This document shows, piece by piece, positions 21,408 to 34,507 of a stretch of 64,000 nt of DNA. Position 1 is the stretch's first letter; each line of letters starts with the position of its first letter. Position numbers and translations under genes: made by a program. Source of the DNA: Adenanthera pavonina (lineage: Eukaryota; Streptophyta; Magnoliopsida; Fabales; Fabaceae); contig JAIVEN010000010.1 in NCBI GenBank assembly GCA_026686845.1, positions 25,022,001 through 25,086,000 on the forward strand, in the 5' to 3' direction. The notes under the pieces were generated by a model. The model did not search any database, was not told the DNA's origin, and saw nothing but the letters and a program-made list of their open reading frames with translations.

Positions 21408-24222
21408 GAGAATAACCTTAAATAAAGTTTGAGTTAAGTTATTACTTATCTTATTTCATAGTTTATATAACAGTTTATAAAAATTGAGTTTGAATTTTGT
21501 TTGTTACTTATCTTATTTCATACTTTAATTATCTTTAATATGCTTACCTTATTATCTTATTGTCTAAACAGGCACATGGAGAATCGTTCTAGTGAGCAGT
21601 CTACTCATAATGATACTCAAAGTGGCCAAGCTCGTCAATCTACATGTAACAGGGGCAGACGTGGCACACGTTTAAAGGAATTAACCCTCGGTCATGGTGG
21701 TGAACAAAGGATACATATTGAATTTGATGAGAGTTGGAATCCAATTGGGCCTAATAGGAAGAGGTTTAAAAGTTTTGTTGCCCTTTTAGGACGTAGTAAG
21801 GTGAGCATTTTAAAGAATGAGTGGGAAGATGTATCGAACAAGGTGAAGGATCAGATTTGGGAAACTATCACGTTATATCACTATATTAGCTATTATATTT
21901 ATCAATACTATTATATCACTAACTTCTTTCTATATGCGTGTGTTGTAGCTCACTTATGATGTTCCTCCCAATCAATTGTTGAGGACAAAGTTGATTCAAT
22001 ATGCAGGGGAGCGATGGAAGGCCTTTAAGACCAGCCTTACTAGTAGATATGTGTTCGGTAAGCTGAAGGGAGTAAATCCTTCTGAGGATTACCGATTTCT
22101 TGAAGAAGAGACTTGGCATAAATTTGTTGAAAGTCGTTTGGATAAAAAATTTCAGGTTAGTAAACCAAGAATGTGAAAATGAAATGGTTTTATTCATTAT
22201 TGATTTTATTTACTTACTGATAATAGGAGAAGAGACAAAAAGCTCAAGAGTTACAGGCGAAAAATGTTTACCCCCATAAATTGTCACGTGGGGGTTATGA
22301 CTTGCTTGAAGAAAAAATTATGAAAACAAATTGAAGGAGCGTGAAGATGGTCAAGGTGACTCATCCACTATGACTTCTCCTCCATCTCCACCCACTCGCG
22401 CTGAGAAATGGAAGCTTGCGCGGCAAACAAAGAAAGAAAAGTATGTCACTGAGGAGGCTCGTGCGGTTGCTGAGAAGATTGTAAGTAATTTAGGACTAAT
22501 CAAATTTATTATTTGACTTTAGTTATGCTTGCCCTAAATATGTTTGTTATTTGTATGTTACAGGATTCTCTCCAAGAACAGTACTCCCAAGGAAGCTTCA
22601 CTCCTGTTGGAAGGAATGATATCTTGGCCACTGCTCTAGGGAAAATGGAGCACCCTGGCCATGTCAGAGGAGTTGGAAGCGGAGTAGGTATCAAACAGTA
22701 CTTTGGATCAACTAAAGTCATGGCTCAAGAATCATGACTTGAGATGAGATGGAAATAATGGTAGCAGCGCAGGTGGCAACACAAGTAACAGCTATAAAGG
22801 ATGAAGTGATGTCCTTATTTGGTGCAGCGGGGATACCATCACGGATAGACACATCCGTCCAAGGAACCAATTCTCCCATAGTTCAAAGCACAAAAGATAG
22901 TTGTATTTGTAACATCCTACCTCCTGACACCTCCGAACTTAACCAAAAACTTCAAAATCTGACCCTACAGAACCCTGACATCTCAAACAACTCTTCCAAA
23001 TTCATAAACACAGCGGAAACAACTTTAAAAATCCAAAAAAACTGGGCTGGGGCCGCGGCCGCTACAGTACCGCCGAGGCTCCGGCCTCCCCCACTTCTCT
23101 ATCACCTCTGTCTCCTCTAGCACCGCGGCCTGCCTTCCCTCGCCGCGGCGCCCCCTGCTGATATACCATATAAGCAATTTCAACACTGCGGGGCGAACTT
23201 CTGACGCGCATAACTTTATACTCCGACTTTCGATTGACTCGAATCTAACTCCTACAAGTCAATCTAGTCCCCATCTATCCAAGGACACCACTTTTACCTC
23301 AATCCAACTCCGTATGGAGATTCTGGACCCTTGACACCGTTTTGGCCACTTGTTGACCAAAACTCACCACTAGCCACCTCCAATTGCCACCAAAGGCAAC
23401 TGGTCACTCAGAGACCATTCGTACAGGTCCAAAACCCCCAAACCAACCTGTCCAAAGAGGTTTTACCTCAAAGGAACCACTCCTCTGAGATTTGACCCCT
23501 TGGAACCCAACCTGACCAAATGGGCTACAGGCCCTTACGCAAAACCAACAAGGTCCAACAACACTCTGGACTTACCAAAACTGTCACACATACTTCTCAA
23601 CAACATTCAACCATACATAACACATACATAAACATCCATACATAGCCAGTCTCAATCATAACATTATCCATTACAAACCATGCTATCCTACTTGGCACAA
23701 GATACTAATACAACATGCACACACTACATAGACTATTCCCACGTACACAGCTACTCCCGCGTCTTCTCCGGACTAGTGCCAGAACCGTCACCTGAAAGGT
23801 TAGTTTATAGGAGAGGGGGGTGAGATAATGTCTCAGTAACCGGGAACAACAACCACACACACACAAATATATATATACATATATCTCACACTAATCATGT
23901 ATGCAATATGAAATGAATGACATGCATGTCTCCCTCACAGGGACTCCATCCTTATTCTCCCTAACACATATATCATCCATCCTTATCCTCCCTAACATAT
24001 ATATTATCCATCCTTATCCTCCCTAACATATATATATAATTATCATACATCATACCACCATCACGTCATCACCACTACATCCACCATACATCACAGTCTC
24101 ACAATGTCATGTGGTGATGCTCATGTATCATCATATCATCATCATAATGTCATGTATGCAACATATCATATCATCATCATAGTCATAACCATCGTCTAAC
24201 AGTATACATACCACGATATATA

Positions 24223-26081
24223 TGTTAGCAGGGCTGACTTCCCAAGAGGGCGGGTGAATTGGGAAGTTTGAGATTTTTCTGCACAAAGTGAAGTAAGTGA
24301 AGATATCACAGTATAATGAAAACAATGCGTAAAACAGAGCAAGGTGAAAAGTAAAGATAAGGAGAAGAGAAGTCAGTGATTTATCCTGGTTCGGTCTATT
24401 CACTTGACCTACATCCAGTCCCCAAGACACCTCTTGAGATTTATCCACTATACAGCAAGAATTTCAGTGGGCTTCTTGCTAAAGCCGCAGTACATGAGTA
24501 TGCTCTGTTTCTGAGCTCTCTCAAACTTTCCAAGCACTTTCACTATGTGCTTCCCAATCCCCTTGTGAATACCCCTCACAAGTAAATCTATCTCCCAAAT
24601 GAAGAATAGATTGATTACAATGAAATAACTCTCTTGTAAAGAGTGGATATGAAAGTTTAAGTACAAGTTTATAAGTTAAGAGGGTAAAAGCTTTTGAGAA
24701 GAAGATTCAGCAGAAATTCGGTATATACAAGTTTGATTCGTTACCCACAACTTCAAATGATGTTGTATTTATAGATTTAGGTCTCAAATATCCGTTAGAG
24801 ACTAAATCTATCCGTTGGGGAAGTTATTCAACTGTTACTCTGAAAAACTATCCGTTTACCAACCGCATTTAATGTTTCTGACATACTGAAATTCGAATTT
24901 TGGTTGGCCAACAGACGAATTTCGAAGGAACTGAAGATTAAAGCTTCCAACATTACAGCACGAAGTTCGTCTGTTCATGAAGTGAAATTCGAATTTTGAA
25001 ACTTACAAAACATTTTCACAATGTGACATACGAATTTTCAAGAAGAAAGTTTTTCGGTTAAGTGTGAAAAGTGTTTTCAATTTTCTACAGTGCCTTCAAA
25101 TTCGAATTTTGGATCCCCAAAATTCGTCTGTCCATTGAACGTTTAAAGGGACACAGTAGATTACTTTCTTCGAAATTTGAATTTTGAAAGGGCGAAATTC
25201 GTCTGTCAGAGAAACTCTTTTCAGACTAATTTCATCATTCGAATGTTGCAAGTTCTTATCATTCGTATGTCAATGTTTCATTTCAATAGACTCAAGAACT
25301 TAGCTTCTGAAATTCGAATTTCAATGTTCAAAGTTCGTCTGTCAGAGAGCAGTTTTGAAACTTAAATCACTCTTGATCTCAGGTGAACTTTAACATAGTT
25401 TCAGACGAATTTCTTCCATTTTCTCAAGTTTTGTTTTCTTTGAAATTCAAATTTTGAAGACTCAAAGTTCATCTGTTGCAAAGAAGCATCTTTCAGACTT
25501 ATATGAAAATTCAAATGTTGGAAGTTCAAAATTCGTCTGTCAGAGAGCATTTATCAAACTCAATTTCATTTTGATTTCAGATGCACTTTATCATAGTTTC
25601 AGACGAATTTCTTTGGTTTTTACAAACTTCATTTTACTTGAAATTTGAATTTTGAAAGTGTGAAGTTCGTCTGTTACAAAAGACCTCTTTTCATACTAGA
25701 TGAAATTTGAATTTTGAACAACCAAAATTCGTCTGACAGAGAGCCATCTCTTCAGACTTATTCAGTTTTAGCTCGAAATTCGAATTTCCAAAGGCAAAGT
25801 TCGAATTTTCAACATGACAGTTTAGCTTAAACTTTCAACCATCGTCTGTTTGTGGGTGTTTTTCAAATATTTGAAGATTTAACATAAAATCAAAGTTTGA
25901 AAACTTCTTTTCTTCAAATCAAAATCTTTTACCCAGTCATAACAAAAACTAAGGATCCTACAAAAGATCTAACAGCAAGTACTCAGAAAATCTTCACTTG
26001 AGACAGCTTTGCTCTCCTTTGATATCTTCAATCCAAGCTCTTGAATGTTGGTTTGGAATCATCAAAACTCTTGTTTCAACA
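24223..26081 (-). repeat. Copia copy 2, 3' LTR (1859 bp)
   Basis: Plus-strand start TGTTAGCAGGG, end GTTTCAACA. TATA box on the minus strand at 24766-24773; motif array at about 24890-25850. A polypurine tract (read as TTCTCCCCCTTTTT) abuts its right side. Confidence 0.95.
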
Positions 26082-26357
26082 TTCTCCCCCTTTTTGATGA
26101 TGACAAAACAACTTACAAACTGGATTAGTACTTAGGTTTGCTTTTACAAGCTCCCCCTCAACATATGCATAAGATATCAAAACAACAGATTTAAGGCACA
26201 AAATATTGCAACAAAGGGATCCATTCATTTAATCAAGAGTTGCTTGTACAGAAACAAATTAAGCAAAGTTCAAACATTAAATCCAGTTCAAACAACAAAT
26301 TCAAAACACAAATACACAGTACAAAGTACAATAAGAGGACTTAAGCCTAATCTCCAA

Positions 26358-28522
26358 TCATTTCTTCTTGGACTTGGTCTTCTTGCTGTAGGATTTCCCT
26401 TTTTCTTTCCCAGATTGCTCAGCAGCAGACTTTCCAGTTTGCCCAGACTTCTCCCCCCTTTTGACATCATCAGGAAGGCCAACAAAATCAGCCGGAGGAG
26501 GGATCTGAGAGACAGGAATAGCACGAAAGGGTACAGGAGCAAAAGGGATTTCGGGTTTAGCTGGGGCTCAGTGCTTGTTTCCTCGTCAGAGATTTCCAGC
26601 AGCTCCTGCATTGCCTGTCTGGAAAGAGCTAGTTGAGCTCTTTGTTCCTCTATAAGACCATAGGCAGCTAGAGAAGAGAAAGCTGGTTTAGCAGGAGGAA
26701 ACATTTCTTCCAGCCTTCTCCTCTGAGCTTCCAGTAGAGCATTGTGAGCAATGGCAACATAGTCAACAACAGGTACAAGGCTCCTTTCTTCAGTGCTCAC
26801 ATCTTCTTACATAGAGGAGCTTGAAATGGCTGCAACTAGTCTTTCAACTTGCTCAGATTCTTGAGTTGACAGAATTGATTCCTGAGCATCTTCTTGCATG
26901 GGCTCATGAGGGCTTGTATCTTGGAGTCTTTCTTCTCCCAATCCATAGTCCAAGGGTGGACCAGGACTTAGTGTTCTCATTGCACCAGCACCATCTATAT
27001 CATCATCATCATGGTCAGAGGAGGCAATCTCGAAGGGACTTGGAGGCACTAGGGATGGAGATAGAGTAGGCTCAGGGACACCAGGCTGAGGTGGAGCTGA
27101 AGTGGTAGGAATTGCATTTCTTATCTCTTCATAGGCATCAGCCACCACCTTCATATTTAGAGCAAACTGATGGATCTGATCTTGTAGATGAGCAAATTTG
27201 GCATTTTGCTCATCTCTTATGCTGAGAATGAGTGTTGACAGACTGTCAAACAACTCAGTGACCTTTGTTTGCTTGGCCCGTGAGGAGGGAGTGGAAGGAG
27301 GGTGAGTAGGCCTGGAGGGAGATGAGATTGGCTGAGAAGGCTGAGGTACAGATTTGCCAGGGGCCTCGGAAGTTCCTTCTTGTTGGAGGGATGCATCAGC
27401 AACAAAGAACAAGTCTTCAGATTTCCCTGCTCCCTTTCCAACCCATCGTCTTTCATCTCTTTCAATGCCCATCCTTTTCAGTTCCTCCTCTTTGAATGCC
27501 TCAGTAAGTTTCCCTTTCCCCTTTTCAATGTGTTGAATCCTAGCATGCTGCAGGATTCTTGAAATAATTGCAGTATAGGGGAGTGTGGAATTCTTCCTCT
27601 GATCCCTTGCCTTTATCATTCTCTGGAGGATGATATGACCCATGTTAATCAGCTTCCCACGTATGATAGCAGTCATCACATGAGCCTCTGCCCTTGTTAT
27701 CAAATTAAAGCTGCCACCCTTGTTGAATATGATCCTGGAAACTATATAGTGCAGGATCCTGACTTGTACACTTAGGTCTGTGGGCTTCAACAGATTTATT
27801 GTTGGCCTGTTCTCCCTTCTCCTGAATAAGGTGTCCAAGATGGTGCTCTCTTTGTAGTTCAGAAAGGATCCACCTTCTTCATCAGCTGTGCTTGCCTCAT
27901 CCATATATCCAGAGGCTGTGATGTCAATTTTCAGCCCATCTTGTCCTGGGATTTCCAGCACTTCATTGATTGTTTCATCAGCAAGCCAGATGGTCCTTGA
28001 TCTCAAAGTGACCTCCCATTTCTTTTTCTTGCTGTTATATTAAAGAGAGGCATACCAAGTCTTCACTACTTCATCATCATATTTTTTAGCAATTTCCAAC
28101 AGGTTTTTGTATCTCATCAACCATAATGCAGCATCAAAGTTGTTGGATATAAAAAATTGCCCCATATTTACACAGTGAGGCTTGATTACCTTTTTGCTGG
28201 AAAACTTGGCAGAAAACTCTTCTTGAATCTCAGGAGTGCTCCAAAGTGGCAGTGTAGTAAGCTCAAATTCTCCAGATTGTGTAGAAGAGAAGAAAGCCAC
28301 AGTAGCAGTATCAGCCGAAGGGACCGCAGTTTTTGATGAGGAAGGTCTAGTTTTCTGTGAATCTGCCTTGGATGATGATTTCTGGTGTTTAGAAGGGGTA
28401 GCTTTACTGGGTTCGGCCTTTCTCTTGGATTTCTCTCCTTCCTTTGCAGCATATTGAGATTTGACCGTTCTTTTTGGCCGAGTTCCAGCTTGTCTTGCTC
28501 CAGAGATCTTTACTCTCGCCAT
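26358..28522 (-). pseudogene. Copia copy 2 third ORF (non-envelope), interrupted
   Basis: Homologue of the third ORF of copy 1, starting MARVKISGARQAG at 28522. It has an extra ~8-residue Lys/Ser-containing insertion in the basic N-terminal region relative to copy 1 (around 28335-28360). The conserved middle, Pro-rich linker, helical segment (FAHLQDQIHQFALNM), acidic stretch and Lys-rich C-terminus (SYSKKTKSKKK, stop 26358-26360) are visible. Breaks: TAA at 28040-28042 and TAA at 26807-26809, each where copy 1 has CAA, and a one-base loss near 26568. Long stretches between stops remain nearly identical to copy 1. Function unknown; predicted nuclear from the basic ends (inference). Confidence 0.75.
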
Positions 28523-29518
28523 TTTTCAGTGGAATGATGCAGAATGAGGTTAAGGAAAGGTTTATGGGATGCGAATGGAAGTTTAAACGGTGAAGAATGA
28601 CGGTTTTTGGACAGGAGTTAAGAGGATTAAAGAGAGAATCAGAACAGATTTAGAGAGGTTACAAATAGGGTTGCGTCTGTTCTGAGGAAAACCGTTGCAT
28701 TTAATGTGTGTAACCGTCTGACAGACGAATTTTGAGGGGTCAAAATTCAAACTTTGGGTAGTTACAAGTTAAACCGTTCAGCTCAGCTTACTGACAGATG
28801 AATTTTCATCTTGAAAGTTCGTCTGACAGTGGCTTGAAACAAGCAATACAAGCATAACAAATGAATTTTGTTCCACCAAAGTTCGAATGTTGAAAAGAAA
28901 AAGGCAGGCAACAATCAAACTATCAATCAATAGACGAATTAAACATGCAGAACTGCATCTTTCAATAATTCAACACGAAGGACATGATTCATCAGACAAA
29001 TTTTGAACTGAAAATTCGAATTTTTCAACTTTTGTAAAGATTGTCCAACATTCGTATGTTAAGAAGTAATAATTTGTGTAGCAGTGATAGACAAACATAA
29101 CTTTGAAATTTCTGATTTTGAAAATTCAAACTTTTAAGTTTCAACAGACGAATTTTGAGGCATTACTGAGAACTGTTCCAAGGCATAACAGGCCGAAGTT
29201 CGTCTGTTAGTGAACTGAAATTCGAATGTTGACCATATTGACCATGTCAAAAGCACATTTTATGAAGCAAAATACGTCTAACACACATTAAAATGCGAAT
29301 TTCATCTTTAAAAACTTACAGAATGGATCCAAAACTTAGAATTTACATCATTTACTCCATTTTCTGGTTGTTCCATTCTGACGTGCTCCAATCTTCAAGT
29401 TTATTGCCATTGATTTTTACAAGGAGCACCTGCACCTCAAATTAAACATACTCCGATGCTCAAGTTAGAATTGATTCTAATATTGAAAATTCTAAAGACA
29501 GAATTGCACAGAAATATC
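28523..29518 (-). promoter_or_regulatory. Copy 2 spacer with motif array between pol and third ORF
   Basis: Counterpart of 9911-10906. About 28700-29310 holds CAGACGAA and AATTCGAA-type motifs, in the opposite sense (relative to the element) to those in its LTRs. No ORF supported. Confidence 0.55.
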
Positions 29519-32500
29519 TTACAGTTCATTTGGGTTTACCATTCCCAATTCTCTCCTTATTTTACAAAGCCTGTCTTCTGGCAGAGGTTTTGTGAGTATA
29601 TCAGCAACTTGATCCTCTGTTGGGATGTACTCCAATCTGACTTCTCCTTTCAGAACGTGATCTCTTATGAAGTGGTGCCTAACTTCAATATGCTTCGTCC
29701 TTGAATGCATGATAGGATTCTTGGTGATATTTATAGCACTTTGGTTGTCACACATGATTGGTATCTCTTTTATTTTAACCTCAAGATCTTCAAGCTGTTG
29801 TTTCATCCAGATGACTTGGGCACAACAGCTTCCAGCTACAACATACTTAGCTTCTGCAGTAGATAAGGCCACACTGTTTTGCTTTTTGCTGAACCATGAA
29901 ACTAGGGATCCTCCAAGGAACTGACAGGTTCCACTTGTGCTTTTTCTGTTAGTTTTAGATCCTGCAAAATCAGCATCAATGTATCCTTTGAGGTCTTCTC
30001 CATTGCCTTTTGGATACCAAAGACCCATCTGTGATGTTCCAATAAGATATCTAAAAATTCTTTTCACAGCTGTTGCATGGGATTCTTTGGGGCATGATTG
30101 GAACCTTGCACACATGCAGACACTGAACATAATGTCAGGTCTGCTGGCAGTTAAGTACAGCAGGGATCCAATCATTTTTCTGTACTGAGTAATGTCAAGC
30201 ATCTTTCCATTCTCATCCATATCCAGTTTGGTTGCAGTAGCCATAGGTGTTCCCATTGGCTTGGCATTTTCCATTCCAAACTTCTTTAGCAGTTCCTTTA
30301 GATACTTGGATTGACTAAGAAAGATACCATCACCTTGCTGTTTAATTTGCAATCCAAGGAAGAAGTTAAGTTCACCCATCATAGACATCTCGAATTCTCC
30401 CTGCATTAACTTAGAAAATTTCTTGCAAAGAGCCTCATTAGTAGCACCAAAAATAATATCATCAACATAAATTTGAACAATTAGTAAGTCTTTATTTTCT
30501 TTCTTAGTAAATAAGGTTGTGTCAACTTTGCCTCTGTTAAACCCCTTTTCAGTCAGAAAATTGCTCAGTCTCTCATACCATGCTCTAGGGGCTTGCTTTA
30601 AACCATAAAGAGCTTTCTTCAATTTATAAACATGGTTCGGTTTTGTAGAATCCTCAAAACTTGGAGGTTGATCTACATAAACTTCTTCCATGATATATCC
30701 ATTCAGAAAGGCACTTTTTACATCCATTTGATATAATAAAATATTTTTCATGCATGCATATGCTAGCAGTATTCTTATAGCTTCTAGTCTAGCTACTGGT
30801 GCAAAGGTTTCTTCAAAATCAATACCTTCTTCCTGATTATACCCTTTAGCAACCAATCTCACTTTATTTCTGATTATTGTTCCAGATTCATCAAGTTTGT
30901 TTCTGAAGACCCATTTAGTTCCAATAACAGAATGATTTTTGGGTCTGAGCACTAGATCCCAAACTTGATTTCTTTCAAATTGATTTAATTCATCTTGCAT
31001 AGCCATAATCCAATATTCATCAGTTAAGGCTTCTTTAGCACATTTGGGTTCAATTTCAGAAATGAAAGCACAGTTGAGCATTTGATCCCTTAACTGTTTT
31101 CTGGTTTTGACTTTCTCTTGAACATTCCCTATTACTTGATCAACAAGGTGATTCCTTTGATATCTCCAAGCTCTAGGGAGTTCTTGAGTTGTTTCTTCAT
31201 TATTTTCTTCATCAAACTCTTGCTCCTAGATATCTTTCTCTGTGTCAACAGATTCAGATATCTTTGGAGGTTCAGTTTTACTTTTGTCAGAAATTCCCAG
31301 TTTTTCAAAATTGATAGTAAGATCATCCTTATTGGTAACATGTTTTGAAACAGTTTCATTTTCAATGAAAACCACATGCATTGATTCTTCTACTATATTT
31401 GATCTTTTATTATAAACCCTGTAAGCCTTACTCCTACTTGAATAGCCCAAAAATATACCTTCATCGGATTTGGCATCAAACTTACCCAGATTTTCTTTCC
31501 CATTGTTGTGAATGAAGCATTTGCACCCGAACACATGGAGGTGTGACATATTTGGCTTTCTTCCCTTGTACAGCTCATAAGGAGTCTTCCCAAGGATTGG
31601 TCTGATGTAGGCTCTGTTTATGATGTAACTTGCTGTATTCACTGCATCAGCCCAGAACACTTGAGAGAGTTCCTTCTCATTCAGCATAGCTCTAGCCATC
31701 TCTCCAATGGTTATGTTCTTCCTTTCCACCACTCCATTTTGTTGAGGAGTTCTTGGTACTGAGAAGTTGTGGTCAATCCCATGCTCATTGCAGTACTCCA
31801 GGAAGTATGCATTTTCAAATTCTCCTCCATGGTCTGACCTGATAGACGCAATACCTTTCTCATTTTGCACTTTCTTAGCTAAGGTTACAAATGCATCAAA
31901 GGTATCACTTTTAGAGGAAAGAAACAATGTCCAAGTGAATCTAGAATAATCATCTACAATTACAAGCACATACAGATTACCACCAAGACTTTTCACCCTA
32001 GATGGTCCAATTAAGTCCATATGCAACAATTCAAGTGGTCTTGTTGTGGTAACTACATTTTTAGATTTAAAGGATGATTTAGTTTGTTTTCCTCTTAGGC
32101 ATGCATCACATTCTTTATCCTTTTCAAAAGATATTTTAGGAAGACCAGTTACTAGCTCATTTTTAATCAGTTTAGACAATTGATTCATGTTAACATGAGC
32201 TAATCTCCTATGCCATAGCCAACTATCATTATCCTGACTAATTAAACATACAGAGTCTAAGGGAGGAAGTTCATCAAGGTCAATAGTATAACAGTTACCA
32301 TCCCTTTGAGCTTTGAGGATTACTTTATGATCACTTTTTCTGATGACCAGGCAAAACTTTGAGTCAAACAGCACCCAGTTTCCTTTGTCACAAGTCTGAC
32401 TCACGCTTAGCAAGTTGTGATTGAGGCCAATCACAAACAGCACCTCTTCAATGGATGTTTCTGGATTTTTGCCCACAATTCCAATACCAACAATTTTGCC

Positions 32501-32644
32501 ATATTAGTCACCTCCAAAGGTCACCTTTCATCCTTTCTTGTCTTTAAGGGTGATGAACTTCTCCTTATCACCAGTCATGTGGCTTGAGCAGGCACTGTCC
32601 ATATACCATTTGTTGCTTTTCTTAGCTTTGAGACAGACCTGCAA
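29519..32644 (-). pseudogene. pol: Copia copy 2 pol polyprotein, three stops
   Basis: Same domains and order as copy 1 pol. Stops on the minus strand: TGA at 32528-32530 and TAA at 32504-32506, both within the protease just after the DSACSSHMTG motif, and TAG at 31226-31228 in the linker between integrase and reverse transcriptase. Downstream of that TAG the reverse transcriptase/RNase H part (31225-29519) is open, with YVDD and RNase H residues intact. The integrase core is present with DHGGEF and QQNGVVERKN. Two residues near SIVSI are missing relative to copy 1. The start has the same -1 offset to gag and the same TTTGTTTTGCAG before the frame. Confidence 0.93.
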
Positions 32645-32652
32645 AACAAAGT

Positions 32653-34455
32653 TTATGTTTTCCTTTTAGGTACCCAAACTTGCTTGGGTCCTTTTCGGTC
32701 AGTAGGTATTTCCCTAGATGCAGATGAAACTTTGGGAACCCATTCAACTTTCCTGCCAAGTCCATTTTACTTCAAAACACACGAACTGGAAATATGTCCC
32801 TTTTTGTTACAGAAATGACAGGTAGTGAAAGGACTGCTAGATTGAGAAGTAGGAAGAAAACAATGCAGATAATACTTTTGTCTAGCATGTCTTGGCTGAT
32901 CATATGTTTCAATGTGAGGTGATGCATCATTTTTCTTTTTATTGTTCTCAGCATGCACAAATTGTCTCATATATACATTCTGATTTTTCTTCCTAATCTT
33001 TTTCTTGACAGCACATGGATCATAGCCAAGACCAGCTTTTCCTTGTGATATTCTTTGGCTCCCCATCAATGCAAACAACATATCTTTACCTCTAGTGAGC
33101 CTAGACATGCTTTTAACTAAATAATCATTAGTTTGCTTAAGTTTAGTGCATGAAGTACAACAAACAGATTCATAAGAAGGAAAAGAGACAGTTTCAGAAA
33201 CTATGCTTTGAGACTCCAGCTTACTTATCTTTTTCTTTGCTAATTTCAGTTCTTTAGCAACTTTAATGAATTCATCATGAAGCTCATGAAATGCATCTAG
33301 TAATTCAGAATAGGAAGGTTCAGATTCATATACCTCTTCTTCCTGATCACTGCTGTATGAGGGTGTGGCTTCTTCAGAAGCAAGTGCCATCAGACAAATG
33401 TTGGCAATCTCATCCTCATCTTCTTCTTCCTCATCTGAGCTGTTGCCCTATATAGATGAGATGTAGGCCTTCTTCTTCTTTCCTTTATCAGTAGCTTTCT
33501 TTTCCTTTTCTTGTTTATTGATGAATTGGGGGCAGTCCCACTTTATGTGTCCCTGCTTCTTGCATTCATAGCAAGTCACAGGTTCTTTTATCTCTTTCTT
33601 GCTTTCTCCAGCTGCTCCTTTCTTGAAGAATCTCTTGTTCTTCTTCTTGCCGTAGAATCTTTCGAATTTTCTGACCATCATAGCCAGAGTTTCCTCATCC
33701 AGCTCATCTCCTTCATCAGATTCTTCTTCCTTTTCATCAGCAGCTTTGAGGGCAAGGCCTTTCTTCTTTCTGTCCAGCCCAGCTTCCTTGAGTGCTTTGA
33801 TTTTTCCTTCATATTCCTCAAGGCTGCCGAAGAGAGCTGTGACAGAAGCCATTGATTCTCCTCTGGCTTCTTCTATTGCTGTCACCTTGGGCTGCCATTC
33901 CAGAGGGAGAGCTCTGAGTATTTTTCTTACTTTCTTAGACTGAGTGTATTCCTTTCCCAGGCTTTTGAGTTGATTCACAATGAGGGTGAATCTCTTTTGC
34001 AGCTCCTTTACAGTCTCTCCTTCAGCCATTCTGAAGCTTTCATACTCCCCAAAGCATGTGTTCAGTCTGTTTTCCCTGACTCCAAATGTTCCTTCATGTG
34101 CAATCTGCAGAGTATCCCACATTCCTTTTGTAGTGGTGCATTGTGAGACTCTGTAGAATTCATCTTGGTTTAGGGCGCTGACTAAACAATGTTTTGCTTT
34201 GAAATTCAGTAGGACTCTCCTTCTATCCTCATCATTCCATTCTGCTTCCAGCTTCTCTTTGTGTCCTCCATCTTCAGTTAGAGTCATTGGAACGAAATCT
34301 CCTTTTTCAATGACTGACCAGATGTCAAGATCAATTGATTGGAGGTAGATCTGCATTCTCATCTTCCAGTACCCATAATGCTCTCCACTGAAGCCTGGTG
34401 GTCTGTTAGTATTGTTCCCTTTAGGAAGTATACTCTCTCCAAAGCCAGCCATCAT
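32653..34455 (-). pseudogene. gag: Copia copy 2 gag, interrupted
   Basis: Starts MMAGFGESILP at 34455, the site chosen for copy 1. Zinc knuckle CYECKKQGHIKWDC and the second knuckle CHFCNKKGHISSSC are present. Breaks: TAG near 33448-33450 where copy 1 has a Trp codon, and TAA near 32768 in the tail where copy 1 has a Lys codon. The terminal TAA at 32653-32655 is shared with copy 1 and is taken as the natural gag end. The tail between 33390 and 32770 is open here, which shows how copy 1 gag continued past its own stop. Confidence 0.9.
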
Positions 34456-34492
34456 AATTCCCGGACTGTGAGTTCCTTTGTATGGGAATCCG

Positions 34493-34505
34493 GGCTCTGA
34501 TACCA
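34493..34505 (-). other. Primer-binding site, copia copy 2
   Basis: Plus-strand GGCTCTGATACCA, i.e. TGGTATCAGAGCC on the minus strand, two bases inside the 5' LTR. Met-tRNA-type site identical to copy 1. Confidence 0.92.
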
Positions 34506-34507
34506 CT

